In this document: piece by piece, positions 34,823 to 48,146 of the stretch
How positions within the stretch are numbered: the first letter of the stretch is position 1
How the letters are laid out: every line of letters begins with the position of its first letter
Assembly (NCBI GenBank): GCA_018398765.1
Contig: JAHBMJ010000830.1
Location: 1 to 64,000 of the forward strand
Length of the DNA: 64,000 nt
Origin: Chromera velia
Lineage: Eukaryota > Sar > Chromeraceae
Direction of reading: 5' to 3'
Notes under the pieces: generated by a model
Told to the model about the DNA's origin: nothing
Seen by the model: the letters and a program-made list of their open reading frames with translations, nothing else
The model's database searches: none
Program-made: the position numbers and the translations under genes

Positions 34823-37800
34823 ATGAGACAGTCCTCTGCCGCGCTTCTTCCTGCTGCTCACCCAGTAGGACAGAGAATCAAGGTCCAATCGTCGATCTTT
34901 GATCTCAAGCAGTGCAAGAAGTACTTCGGGGGTGCGTTTTGGTATTTTGATCCTGTGAAAGAGCTGATTGACAATGGTATTGATGCCGTTTTGCCCGTCC
35001 ATACAGATGGAAGCGGGTGGGTGGGTGTGGTGGTGGAGAGACTTGAGGGAGGGGAAGTGGTTGTGCACATTGTTGATGTCGGGAGAGGAATGACGCGAGA
35101 GCAGGTGTCGAAGGCGATGGACCTGCATCACACGACAAGGCAGGGGCAACACGCAGTCGGGGAGAATGGGGTGGGGATGAAGCATGGGGTAGGAAGCCTG
35201 GCGCACACTGAGTCTGCTCAAATTCTGACAAAGAGCCTTGACACCGGTCGAGTGACTGAAGCGTGGAGTGTGGGTGACGCCTGTGAGTGGTTCTGGGGCT
35301 ACGAGCGTGATGCGAAGGATTTGAATGTGCCCCCTGAGTTCCCTCCCGAGTCGAAGATGTCCCCCGCAGTCGCACAGCAGTGGAAGGAGAAGAGACTTCC
35401 CAGGTCCCGCCTGCTCTCAGATTTCATGGAGAAAGACGAGGGTGTCACTCTGGAATCCCATGTATGTCCCCTGACCATCAACCGGTCCGATCCGTCGTGG
35501 ACGTGGATCTCTCTGCGCGTGCGTCAGGAGCTCCGGGAGAACTTTCTGCCGGGGTCGCACTCCCTGCGCATCCTCAGAGAGCAGCTCAGTGAGACCTACG
35601 CCACGCTGACGAATCCGAAAGAGTGGAAATCGGAGCGGTCTCTGAAGATTGGGTTTGCAGAGATTGACTTCACCGCAGCACCAGGGGAGTCGGGGAGCGA
35701 GAGGAGCGAAGAGCCGCCCCCACCAGTGTTTGCCCCCATGTGCGAGGTGACACGGCTGATTGCTGAAGGGAAGACATCCCCCCCTCTCCGGTTCAAGAAT
35801 CTGCAAATCTGTCTGCGGTACCCGATTGAGCGCCTGGAGAAGAGGCAGGGTGTTAAGAAGGACCTCACGCAAGAACGACCGCAGAGGTGCGACGTGGATT
35901 TCGTCTACATCCCTTCGCAGCTCTCCTCTGATGAGTTTCCGGCGCTTGCAAAAGCGATGAGCCTTGGGGGATTTCAAGAAGAGGACTCCACTCAGGTTCG
36001 TTCAAAGTCTCTGAGACTCTCTGCGTTTCTTCTTTGCCTTGTCTGCTGGCGAGTCCCCTCCAGTCCTTCAGTCCGGGTCGTTCAGTTCCCTCCCGTCCGT
36101 GCCCTCCCCCTTCGTTGCATGTTCTTGGCTTATTCAATTTTTTTCGTCCCCGCTCCCCAGCTGCCTCCAGTGTTCATTCCTTTTTCCTCTTTTCTGCTCC
36201 GTCAATTTTCAATTTGAAATCACATTCCCTTTCTCCTCCGCTCCTCTCCTGCCTGCCTGCCTGCCTGCCTGCTTGCTTCCTGCGCTCTTTCTTCGTGCTC
36301 CCGCACAACACCCGGTTTCTCTCAATGCAGCCTCGCTTCCTGTGCTCGCTCCCAACCCTCTCTGCTTTGTTCCCTTGCCCTCTGATTGAATCGCAGAGTT
36401 TCCAATTGGCACATCCACGGACTCACGACTCGGCTCAGCCTCTCGAGTTCGTTGTTTTCGAGGATCGGCTGGTGGAAAGCTGCGACCAGAAGTTCTGCCT
36501 GACCCTGTTCAACAGATTGAAGGATAACTTTCTCGAGAAGATCCGCCTATGGGAAAAGAAGGAAACCAAACACAAACAACACCAGGAGAGCCGACCCTCA
36601 CAGGTGAGACCCGAACACGCTTGAATCACTCGGGTCATCTCTCTCTCTCTCTCTCTGTGTGCATTTGAAGGCGGGCAGCAGAAGGAAAGTTCGGAAGAGG
36701 CAAAGAAAGATGCACAAGTCAAGGCATCAGCAGAATGAGACACCATCTTTTTTCTTTCTTTTCAGTTGTGTTTGTGAAGTGGAAAGGGCTGATGATGCTT
36801 GCCTGTGTTTCTCAATTGTCATCAATTATCTCCTTAATTATCCTGTCCCCCTTTCGTGTCTGTTTATGAGGATGCAGTTGGTGATCGTGATTCGCTTGGT
36901 GAAGGCGGAAGCTCCGGAGGTCACACCGTCAGGCGGGTCGTCCGGGTCCGCGAGTTCTTCGAGTTCTGTCCTGCCCCCCGTGGCTGACGGACAATCGGGG
37001 TCCAAGAAAGTGCCTAGGCTGACTTCGGACGTCTTTGAGGTCGGTAAATTGCAGTGAGACGGCAGAAGGATTTTGGTGTCGGTCAATCAGGAGAAGAAGA
37101 ATCAAAAGGATTAGATTATTTTGGGCCGATGAAGTCGATCTCCTTGCCTTCCCCCCTTGTTTATAATCACATGTTTGCATGTATGTGTACGCAGGCAAGC
37201 GTGACGAAGAAGACACTCCTTCCCAGCGCCGCCACTCTGTCTGCCCTCTTCCAGGCCTTGGAGGAGTGCCCCAAACCCGGCAGCAGCATCAAACACCAAG
37301 AGACTGGAAACGGAACCCAGAAACTGTGCCTTCGCCTCCCTGCCGACTTGAGGGAGGCGGTGGAGGTGGACACCTCAGGGGAGGGTCTGACGGAGGCCGA
37401 CGTCGCTGAGTGCCTCGCTGACCGGAAGAACTTCTTCGCCCGGCTCGTTGGGAAGTGGATGCATGACAGTGGGGGGAGATTTGATCAGAGTTTGGAGTGG
37501 GACGTGGCGTCATCCTCTGTGAAGATCAAGAACTTCTACAGACACAGGGCACAGGTGGCCCTTGGAAAGAACCCCTCCGACGACGAGTTCGTTGACATGC
37601 CTGCCCCCCTTGCCGCGATCATGGCGGGATACTACCAAAGTGCTGACACAAAGTCCAACTTCATTGGACCCTCTAAGCACTTCGCCCTTCTCCCACCGGT
37701 CCGAGACCCCGCGTCTGACACTACGCTGATCCTTCGCCGGCCTGAGGAGAGGGGAGAGGACTGGAAGGCATACCAGGAAGAGGTCAGCGAGATCCCCTCA

Positions 37801-40800
37801 CGCCTGCGTGACGGACCGGGTCCTCTCACTGAGAAGGACGGCATGCCACGTGATGCTAGGGAAGTGCACACGATCCGCTACCGTCCCTCTTTCAGTGTCC
37901 GCGAGGCTGTACCGCTGCGGAATGGGGACAACGTCATCTTTCTTGCCTGGATGCGGAACTTGAAGGCTCGGGGGAAGGAGCCGACCTCGAACGTCTTCTT
38001 TGGGAGGGTGGAGGTGGACGCGAAGCCTGAGCAGGAGAAGGTGAGGGTCCATCTTTTCCCCAAAAACCAGACTTCCTTTCACCTCAACGCAGCTGTAGAG
38101 ATCGACCCAAGTCAGATCCTCTACATCGAGCCTTCAACCGAGCCTGAGGACACAAAGCTGGTGGAACGGATCGCATCTTCGCTCTACCGCTTTCGAAGCG
38201 TCCGCCGCATCTTCGAACCCGCACCGGAGAAGCTTCGGTCCAAGTTCTCTGCGGGCAGGGGTTGCGCGAAGAAGCCCGTGCTTCCAGAGGAAAAGTTGCT
38301 GTGGGCACCCATGGGAGAGGAGATCGAGAAGATGTCTGTGTGCGTTGCGCCTGGGTTTGTTGGGGACCCTCTATTCGAACACATTCCTTCTGGAATCACC
38401 ACACGCGGACAACAAGTCCAACCAGCCGCGTCTTCTTCCTCTTCCTCTTCTTCCTCTTCCTCCTCAGAGAAGAACGAGCAGGTCCGCATTTACGCCAAGT
38501 TGATTGATGAGTCCATTCCAAAGGGTGGTCTGGCTGTTGCGCCTGATGCCTTTAACATGATGGATCCCCTCGACTTTGCGGAGTTCATTCTCTTCTTCGC
38601 CCGCAGCTCCTTCAAGATGAACGTCTATTGTCTGGAGATCCCCAACGTCCCTAGCGGCCGCGGCAGAAAGGCTTCCCACCAGCAGAGGATTGCCAACCTC
38701 GACACAGCGCTAAAGGACGAGCCTAATCTCTACAACAGGCTGCCCGTGTCGTCGCTCCCCTCGTGGGAGGTGGACAAGGCCTGTCAAGAGACGGGTATCC
38801 GGGTGCTGCTCGGGGAGTCCGGAGCTATTCACGACACTCAGATGAAACAAGTGCGGGAGAAGCTGAGGAAAGACGGCGTGCCTCTCATCAAGGACTCTGA
38901 GGTACTGGGCTCTGTTGCCATGGTGACAGATGCGGCGCCGCAGATGCTCTGCAGTCCTTCCGCTGTGGTCCCTACGGCAGAGGGGGACAGCCCAGTGGCG
39001 CAGACGCGCGCCAATCTGGTAGTCATGAGAGACGGCCGACAGGAACTGCTCTTCGACGACGAAGGGAGACAACGGTTTCCCATTCGCTTTGACGAGAAGT
39101 TTGAGGAGATCCGAATCTTCCTGAGAGACAAGTTTGGCAACGAGATCGAGATTTGTCATCAACCGCACCGGCCTCCTGGGAAGCGGGATCGGGTGACCGT
39201 GCGGGGATCTGACTGCCCCGACCGTGCACAACATCTGACATTCAAGGGGGACACGAGGGACGGGTGGTTCCGGTTTAGCTTCCCCAACGACAGTCATGTC
39301 GAGGTTGTCCCTCTTGACGAGGAGAACAGCAGTGTCATGTGTGTACGTCGAGTGCTGAAAGGAGGAGGCAGGGTGCCGTTTGGCTTCGAGCTTCTCGACA
39401 TAGACAAGAAGCCAGGGGAGGGCGCATCCACTTTCACTGTGAACGTGTCTTTCGAGGTTGAGTTCTCGGGCTCGAAGCAAGGAGCTTCATTTCCTGCCTC
39501 CAAGGATTCTGTCTCCGTCCCCATCTCTTTCGACCTCTCCCAGATGGACCCAGAGGAGCCTGAGTCCATGGAGATCAAGCGGGTTGTCGGTGACGACAGG
39601 ATGTGGGAGGAGGTCCTCAAGAAGACGGCGTTTCTTCGGAGGAGGCGCTTCACTGCGGCAGTGACCTTCACAGGGGAGTTCGGCAATTCTCCCAAGGTGC
39701 CTGATGGTGACTCAGAGGAGAATGGGCAGGGTGTGACCCTCGTGTGGATGGAGAAGTCCGAGGTCGTCGCTGTCGATCAGAACAAGGCCAAGTGGGTTTC
39801 GTGTGAAAAGGAATGGCATCTCGATATTGTGGTGCCTGACTTGACTGACCCTGAGCGTGAGAAGAAGGAGACCGTCAAGATGGATCTGTACGTCTTCCTG
39901 GAGAGCGACACCCCCGAGTTTCTGTACGACGCCAGAGGATGTGAGCTGACGGAAAAGCAGACCGACAAGATGGGTGAGAGCTTTGTCTTCTTCCATGAGG
40001 GCATCTCCACCCATCCCATGGCGTCCTTTGAAACCGTCAGGCTTCAGTACAGAAAAGGCCTCAACGGTCCCCTTGGTGAGACGCACTCTCTTCTTGCGAA
40101 CGACACCCGAATTTACGTCCCCTTAGGCACTCGCATGGAGGACCTCTTCTACATTCTGAAGCCCGGGAAGGGGTACGACAAGGTTGACTGCAGTCTGTAC
40201 GAGTCGGCCTTCAACGTCGTCATTCAGCCTCCCTCAGGGGCCGAGCGGAAGGATAACAGGGGCCCTTCCAGTGCGACGGAGGAAGACGGTCGTCAGGTGG
40301 TGAGGCATGGACTCACAGGGGGGTTCGATCGGCTGGGGACGTACACGATGAAGCTGGAGGTGGTCAATAGTGACTGCCCTCCCTATAGGGTCCTCGTTGA
40401 CGTGCATCCCCCACCCCCCACGGAGTTGATTCTTCAGAAGAGCTTGATTGACGATCACCCTCTCGCCAACGGAGTTCTTCTGAGTACATGGGTAGAAGGA
40501 CTCTTCTCGTCACAGGTGAGATGCCGGCAGTCCGTCTGAAGTAATGCTTTGAATGACAGTCGATGAGGGCATAGAGAGAGCTGCAGCTAGAGTCCCTGGG
40601 CGCAGCATATTCAATTTCGTGAGAAGTCCTTTTTGCCATGGCCGTTCTGTCGAATCCGCTATTTTGTTCCCTGTTCTTTTGATGTGCATGGCTGTTGTGC
40701 GCCTCTCTGTCTTACCCCCTTGAAATCATTCGGTACGGCACCCGTCTCCATTTACTCGCATGTGTCTGGCTGGACAACCAGAGTCGGCATCCATCCATTG

Positions 40801-43800
40801 TGCACACAGGGTCCCTGAGCTTTCTTCTCTCTGTGCTGCGTTTTAAATTGCAGAAAGTGACCCAGGCAGGCAACCTAGACTTCGCCTGGCCGAGCCATCT
40901 TGAAGGTGCTGCAGCAGGGTCTCGTCGTGTCCCGCCTCCTAAAGTTGAGCCTCGCCCAGCTCTTGAACATCTGAGAAGCCCCGAGGTGGATAAGACGGAG
41001 AAGGACCTGTGGGTTGAGCTCTCCTGCAACGAGCCGGTTCTCTCCGCTCTTCCGACCGGAATCGCTGAAAACAGTATTTCTTCCGCTGAGAACCGGCAGG
41101 GGGTGAGACGAATTCTTTTGAGGGTTTCGGTGGGTTCCAGGCAGGTGCCCTTGGAGGAGGTGAAGGTGGAGGGGGTGCAGGCCGCCGCTGCTGCAAGGCC
41201 CCCCGCCGACGGTATTTTCGGGTCCTGGAGGCAGGCAGCCCCTGTTTCTGTTCGCGTCGGATGGACTGCGGGAAGCGAAGAAATTTGGTCAAAGCAGGTG
41301 GCAGTTCGAGTAGACAACTGCGAGGAAAGTCGTTTCCTCTGGGTGGAGGTGCAAGGCGGGGGGGCTCCGCGTTTCGTTCCTCTGAAGCAAGAAAAGAGAA
41401 GGAACGTTCAGATTGAGACCGACACGAGGGAGGTGGAAGAAGTCGAACCAATCAGGTGGCCCGCCTATCTGGTCCCTCCGAACTCAGATGATGCATCTGG
41501 GGCTCCCCCCGTGTGTCTCCCACGCGTCCTTCACTTCAAAGACACTCATCGAGACGAGAAGCTTGAGTTTCGGATTGTCGATCGCTGGCTGAACCGCGTT
41601 CTTGATCTGTCCGACGATGACGCTACCGCCAACCTGGTCCAGTTCGACTGTGCTCTGTCCCTGAGGAAAACGCAGAGGAACGAGGTTCCTGTCCCCTACA
41701 ACTGCACTTGCAACAGCCTCGCGAAGCTAGTCAGGCAACCGCCCCAACAGCAGCAGCAGCAGCAGCAGAAAAAGAAGGCGGCAGAGCAGCAGCAGAAGAG
41801 GCAAAGGAGGGCAGCAGAGAGACCTGTGGCAGATGGACCCACTCGGTGCACCCTATCTGTGAAGATTAGTTCAAAGAAGACTGGGTGCACTGACCAAGGT
41901 TCCAAATGGCCAAGGGAGAACACTTACTCCTTGCGCCTTCCACTGGAGCTCTATCAATACCCTGGGGTCATCAGCAGATTCCTTGACATGAAGATTTCCG
42001 ATCCCGCCTCGAAGACCGATCTCCAGAATATAACAGCCGGAGATCACAACCTGCCCCTTCACGTCCAAGCATTTCTGGCACAGCCCCTCCCAGAGAAGCG
42101 GCCGCCTCCTTGTGCCTTCGTTCTCGACATCAAGTCTGCAGACGGGCAGACGATCTCTTTTTCTGCAGCTAGAGTCGATCAAGATTCGGTTCTCTTCGTG
42201 GTCAGTCGACAGAAACAGAAAGAGAGCATCCTGACTTTGACTTTCTAGCGAAAATATAAGCCGATCGATGTGTGTCTCTCCCATTCTCTTCTGATTGGAA
42301 GGCAGCCAGCAGTCCGCACGGGGGGTAAAGAAACATTGCCCAGCTATCCTTTCTGAGAGAAATCGTCTCTCCTTTCCATTCAAAGAAGCTTCTCCCCACT
42401 CCATCACTCACAAGAGAGAGAGAGAGTGAGAGAGAGAGCATGCACATGCGGCGATATCAATGATCGGTGAGGGGTGCTGAGAGCATAGAGAGGCTTGCAT
42501 TGACCACCTCTTTCTCTCTGTGTGTTCTATTTCCTCTGTATCCCTCCCTGACTGCAGGTAGAGGACACAGAACGGAACAGGGGATTCTTTCAGGTGGCAG
42601 GAACGCAGCGCTATACCGTGCAGCAACGGTTCCCTTTCGTCTCCCAACAGCGTTTCTCCTCCCAGGCAGATCATCGGGATGCCGTGGCAGCGACCTTCAG
42701 GGATTTGCCTCTCCTTCCGGACACGTCTAGGCCCTCGGTTGTTGTTCTGAAGAAAGTTGAGCCAGAAGACTCGGTGATTTTCTCTGATCAGAGCGGTCTC
42801 TCGGTGAAGACAGGGGATCTTGGCAGTGGAAGTGCGGGGAGGGGAGTTGAGTTCAAGGTTCGCTGCAAGGTGCAGGATCGGTGCGGCAACGGCGTTCAGA
42901 GGGGCGGATTGCAGGCTTCTCTGCAGATCGTGTGGGACTGTCTCGTAGAGGAGGCCTGGGACGTTGATGTCGAGCCCGTTGAAGGTCCTGAGAGAGGGAG
43001 CACATTCGAGGCCGCGGTCTCTCTCCCGGATATTTCCACAGCAGGTGTGTTCCCTCCCTTCTCTCTCCAATCTTGATTCGATTCGATTTCTCTCTCTCTG
43101 TTTCTCTCTGTTTCTCTCTCTCTCTCTCTCTCTCTCTCCTTGTCTGTCTTTCTCTCCCTCTCTCTTTGTCTGTCTTTCTCTCTCTCTTTCTCTGTCTTTC
43201 TCTGCCTCTCTCTTTGTCTGTCCGTCTGTTTTGTCTGTTGTGTTCACGAAGAAGAGGAGGGAAAGAAACCATATTGTCTGTCTGTCTGTCTATCTGTCTG
43301 AAGGGAGAAAAAGAAAGCTGACAAAGAAAAGAAAAACCAGAACGAAAAAGATCCGTGGAAGGTAAACTTTTCGAGATCAATCACCACTTTTCCCTGTTTG
43401 CGGCTCTGCTGGTTTCTCCATCTCTCTGTCTGTCTTGTCTGTCCGTTTGACTGATGAGTCAAGAGAAGGAAATTAAAGGAATGGAAAAAGAAGAGACAGA
43501 GAACATGGTCTCTCTGTCTGCCTACCTGCCTGTCTGCCAAAAAATGAAGAACAGAAAACGAAAAGAAATAACATCATACGATCCCGTCTGTGCCCGTAGA
43601 CACACCATGCAGGACAGCTATTGTATGTTTGTATTGAAAGAGCTCACGTGCGTATCATATTCGCTGTGTTCCAAATGCTCTCTCCCTCTGTCTCTTTGCT
43701 GACTCAGCGGGCCGCATATCGTTATGCCTCGTTCTCTCCGGAGAGGGCATTCAGGAGAAGAGAATCCCCATTGACCTCACGGAGTTTGAGGTCATGAAGG

Positions 43801-45368
43801 AACAGGAGGCCAGCAAAGAACGTCTTCGCATGGCTGAGGAGGCGCACAGGAAGATACAGGACAAAAAGGCGGCCATGAACGACCTGCGTGGGGCAACGGG
43901 AGGAGTCACGACAGAGCAAGGGGTGATGGAGGCAAAAGAGACAACTCTGAAGAGACTTGGAGAAGCAAGCGCAGAGAGGCGTCAGTTGTTGGGATCTGTT
44001 CTCGTCGGGACTCAGTTTGCGGAGAGTCGCGCAGTTGAGATCCACAACACCCTTCTGGAGATGGGGGAGGGCCCTGGAACAGGTTACTACGGCTTGGTTG
44101 CTCACAGCCTCTTTGTGCCGGGCCCAGAAGAATTGTCAGAGCTCTCCGATTCGGCAGCGCTCAGCTCTCTCCCGCGCCTCGACACGAGTGAAGGGAAGGC
44201 AGAGGTCATCAGCCGGCTGCTCTCCCTGATTGCCTTCAGGCACGTGCGGAAGTCTCCAGCCGACTACAACAGGTATCTCCAGCGTGCTCTTCATCAGGCG
44301 GGGTCTCCAGGCCCCCTTTGCACCGACCCTCTCTACTGTCTGGAGCCCCCCCACCGAGCTGCCTCACAGGAAGGAGAGCCTGGAGAACGTCCAACGAGTG
44401 TCGGGAGGTCAGCGGCCGCTCTCCCGTCAGCACTTGAGAAGATGCTGAACCCTCTCAGCCTGTTCCTGCACGCGGATGGGCAGCTGAATGACATAGTGGA
44501 GCGGGTGGACAGAGTTCTTTCTGAGGAGCTGCCTTGTGTTGCTGCGGGTATTGCAGCCGCTCTTCAGCACGCGGCGACGGGGATAGGGGCGCTCGGGGTG
44601 ATCTCCAGTCAGGAGCCAGGCGACAGGGCCGTGGAGGCAGTGTCGGGGTTTGTGGGCACAACTGAGGATGGAGAGACGGGGAATCCAAATGTGAAGGTGT
44701 GGAGGTCGAGCGCTGGTGTGCGCCTGCATGTGCCCCTGAAAAGCGTCGACGCCTGCGCAGAACTTTGCCGATTGAAGAAGCTCTTCTCCATTCAGACAAA
44801 AAAATACATTCAGACGGTGAGTGGGCGGGTGGGAGTCTGTCTGACTTGCTTCTTTGTTCATTTTCTACTGCGGGGGGTCGGTTTGTTTTTTTTGCCAGCT
44901 CCTCACTTGTTAACTTTCTTTTCTGTGCATGTCTGCTGCGATCGTTCCAGTGGGTCCACGTCAACATCCGCAGCGATCAGCAGAAAGCACACACTCCCAT
45001 TGACCTTTTTTCTCTCATCGTGTCTGCAGCTGCACGCTCTCGCGGACGTCAGTGTGGATGACGAGGAGAAAAAGAAGGTTCTCTCTCGGATCGCGGAAGA
45101 GAAGGCGCTCCAAGCGAGGTGCGAGGAGAGGAGAGGGTCAGTTGCCACTGCAACGAAAGCCCCTCCGCCGGACAGACACCGTCAAGGCATCACCAGAAGC
45201 CATGAGGAGATGAACGCCTCCACTCCCGTCCTGAGATCTGCCGCCCCAAGTTCTCACACTGGTCCCTCCTCTTCCGCGTCCGCATCCGCCTCTTCATCCT
45301 CCTCTTCATCTTCCTCCTCTTCCTCTTCTTCTTCCTCTGGAGCAGGAAGAGGAAGGAAGAAGAAGTGA
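34823..45368 (+). CDS. Giant GHKL ATPase, MORC/SMCHD1-like layout
   Basis: Eight exons (34823-35995, 36397-36603, 36878-37039, 37195-40515, 40854-42200, 42558-43044, 43708-44816, 45030-45368) join with agreeing phases to about 2714 residues; all splices are phase 0 except one. The N-terminus is a GHKL (Hsp90/MutL/MORC-type) ATPase: ELIDNGIDA (N box, residues 47-55), DVGRGM (85-90), GENGVGMKHG (113-122), followed by the S5-fold region with a probable catalytic lysine not pinned down. The long middle is beta-rich with repeated segments such as FEEIRIFLRDKFGNEI and VEFKVRCKVQDRCGNGV that look like immunoglobulin-like sandwiches. Near 1950-2100 is a poly-Q/K patch. The C-terminal third has a coiled coil (KEQEASKERLRMAEEAHRKIQDK) then GYYGLVAHSLFVPGPEEL, which could be a degenerate SMC-hinge-like part; that is weak inference. 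It ends in poly-Ser and GAGRGRKKK, possibly a nuclear signal. Likely acts on chromatin or DNA. Confidence 0.82.
38432..38466 (+). repeat. In-frame serine repeat (TCTTCC)n
   Basis: Encodes about 13 serines inside the large exon of the GHKL gene, between two beta-rich segments; a second poly-serine run lies near the C-terminus at about 45290-45340. Confidence 0.85.
43085..43220 (+). repeat. (TC)n-rich intron of the GHKL gene
   Basis: Interrupted TC tract with GTTTCTCTC and TTTGTCTGTC units, pyrimidine-rich on the gene's strand. Confidence 0.85.
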
Positions 45369-46986
45369 GAAAGGTGGACTGCATGGCTGCATGAGGGACA
45401 GTCACTGCGAGCATAGGGGTGCGGGGGGAGGCGCGCGTCCATTGACTGCCTGTCGAGAAGTGAAAAGCGGAATGGATTCAGTGAGGAAATGTGGCGATTC
45501 TGCTGAACGGTTGCAACGGCACAGGGGCTTGTTTCTGTTCCTGATTTTGAATAGTTGGAACGAGATGCGTTCTCTGTCAAACCTCTCTAAGAAGCTATCC
45601 TTATTCTTTCCTCATTTCTTGTCTGAGCCTTTGCCTTTCTCTCACTTCCTAAACTCGGTTGTCCCCATTGCTTCTCTGTGAATGTGCCGAGTCTGTGTGT
45701 GATCTGACTGAAAAAGATTCGTGTGGGAGGATTTTCTTTCGGAGATCATTTGAGGAATGTGCAGCGATTGATTGGTTATGAACCGGTAAAGCTTTTCTGA
45801 TCTTCGGCATCATGACGTCTGCCAAGTGAGAAACCTATCAAATTGAACAGTGGGTGTGAGTGGAGTGTTGTACCGGGAGGAGTTGCATGCACGCACTTGG
45901 TTTTCTATCTGCAATTCATTCATGTTGTGAGGGGTGCGTCGCTATCTGTTCCCCTCTTATCGCTGGCTTATGGGAAAGAATGAATCATGGGGATACACCA
46001 AAACACGACTTTTGCGGTTTGAACGACTTAGTCTGTCTCAAACTCTTCCTCTCCTGTGCCACAGCGCCCCCCCGTCTTCAAGTTGATCGCAAATCTCAAT
46101 CTTCCTTGTTGCTGAGCCTCCAGCAATGTCCTCGTATGCAATCTTTTATTTCTTCTGACCCTTGTTTCGAGAAGGTAAGGGAGAGTGTAGTTCAATCTTT
46201 TCGGGTTCCCGTCTGGCCTGTGCCGCCTGTTGCATACATACTAAAGTGAATGATGTGTCCATGCGGTAATTGCTGGATTCTCTATGTCACATGCATATAT
46301 TTGATTGTAAAGCTAGTTGTGAAAGATTTTTGTGCGTGTTCCAAATATGTGTTATGCAGAAATTAGCAGAAATACACTGAAAAAACGCATGCAGTCTGAC
46401 AGAGCAAATGCAGTAGCTAGTGCAGTGGTATATATAATCAAATTGTTATTGTCATATGTGAATTACTGTTGTTTAATGTTGTTCACCTCTAGCTTTTTCC
46501 ATGTTATGATCGTTGACCGGTCCGTATCCGTCCGTACCGGTCCGTCAAACATATGCTTTTTGTTCTGAACATTTTTTTCTCAGGGCCCCGGCATACCTCC
46601 CGAGCCTGTGGAGGGGGTATCGTGCATAATATATTATTTAATGCCTTAAGAAATTAGAATCGCGCGCAAGGAATGTGCACGAGCGGCTGAGCTGAATCTC
46701 AATTAGAATAGGTCCGTCAGTTCAAAAGGCCCATAGAACCAAAAAAAGAACATAACACTAAAATACACTAAAAATCTAAAAGTACTGTGATAAAATATTC
46801 TGTCGTCTTTATCTCTGATCTACATTTCTCCCTCTTCCTTCTGAACTATGTTTTTACTCATATCTCTCCTGCTTTTCACCATGCACTCCCTTCATCATAC
46901 TTTACCACCAACGGTTTAAGGTATGAGATAGTATAAGAGAATGATCTTTGTTTCTGTATTCTTTGATCTTATTTCTGTTACTAAAT

Positions 46987-48146
46987 TCTGTATTACTCTT
47001 CTATTCTGATCTCTGCTCTATACATGCAGTACTCACTCTCTCGTCGCCGTCTTACCGTCACGATGCACACCGACGCCCACAGCTAGGCCAGCAGGCTCAC
47101 ACACGCTTACACATATTCCGTGCGCGTGCACGATTACGCATGATTCGAAATTTTGAAGGCACCAACTGATATTTCGTACAGACGTACCTATTCTAAGATT
47201 TGTGCGCATCGAATTTCTTAAGGTACTAACTAATATTTTGTACTGATACACCTATTCTATAATTTAGCCGGCAAGCGTGTGCAAGCCTGCGTGTGTCGGC
47301 GTATATCATGATGGCGAGACGGCGATAAGACAGTCAGTAGTAGACTCAGTACGCTAGGGGTAGGCCATTAAAAAAAAAAAAAAAAACTCTAAAAAAAAAA
47401 ATAATAAAAAAACTCTCGAATAAAATTTATTTATAAAAATACCCCCCCTGCAAAAACTAAAAGAAGCTCAAACAATTTAAGACCGGTTTTGAGCTTGAAG
47501 AGAGCTTCTAAAACCCCAACAAGTTTTTTTAAAATACTTGCATAACATCCTTCTCCCTGAATGAGAAAGAAACAACCTAGGAAACGAATGCTTCTCTGCC
47601 TTTGTTTGATTGACTGAGCAGCTTGGATTTTCTTTTTAGTGAATTTCTGCTTGTGCAATGCGGTCGAATATCGCAATTTTGTTTTCATATTGATTATGCC
47701 GTGAATGATGGTCTCAGAGTGAGAAGGTCACTGAGAACCTGCAAGTACATGGTTCAGTAGGGGCTCAACCTAGGGTTCGGCAACGCAAGAGTGAAGACTG
47801 CGGTTCAAAACTCTCTGAATGAACATGGTTTCATTTTCCTTGCTACTCAAACTTGTTGATCAATCAATAAAGCATATTCGATCAATTCATTTACTTTCGA
47901 TCAATTGTCCTATAATTGTCCTTAAAGTTTTTGAAGAGGCTATAATGAATATGGCTAGGAATATGGGGCGAAGACTAGGTCCTTAGCATCAACCTAAAAA
48001 AAAAAAAACTCTAAAAAAAAAAAGGAAAGAAAAAGGCCGAATAAAATTTAAAGTTTTTTTTAATGGCCTACGCCTAGTCAGTACGGCAGCGACGGGACAG
48101 TCAATATTATATAGAGCATGGAACAGAATAGAAGAATAATACAGAA
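46987..48146. mobile_element. Nested inverted-repeat structure, MITE-like
   Basis: The arm at 46987-47057 (TCTGTATTACTCTTCTATTC...) pairs with 48081-48146 (...GAATAGAAGAATAATACAGA). A second left arm at about 47346-47385 (TAGGCCATTAAAAAAAA) pairs with 48050-48075. Between the two left arms, about 47041-47110 pairs with about 47272-47335 (CCGACRCMCACG / CGTGTGTCGG type). In the middle lie two diverged direct repeats with a 64-bp step (about 47152-47205 and 47216-47268). No transposase is visible, so it would be non-autonomous, or two such elements nested. Confidence 0.5.

Noticed and set aside
44951-45019. Possible small exon in the GHKL gene (WVHVNIRSDQQKAH...)
   Set aside because: It starts at a fair acceptor, but leaving it would need a 10-base intron; including the whole stretch would break the frame of the last exon.
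47431-47688. 85-codon open frame in the AT-rich desert (minus)
   Set aside because: No recognisable domain, lies inside the inverted-repeat structure, and composition matches non-coding surroundings.
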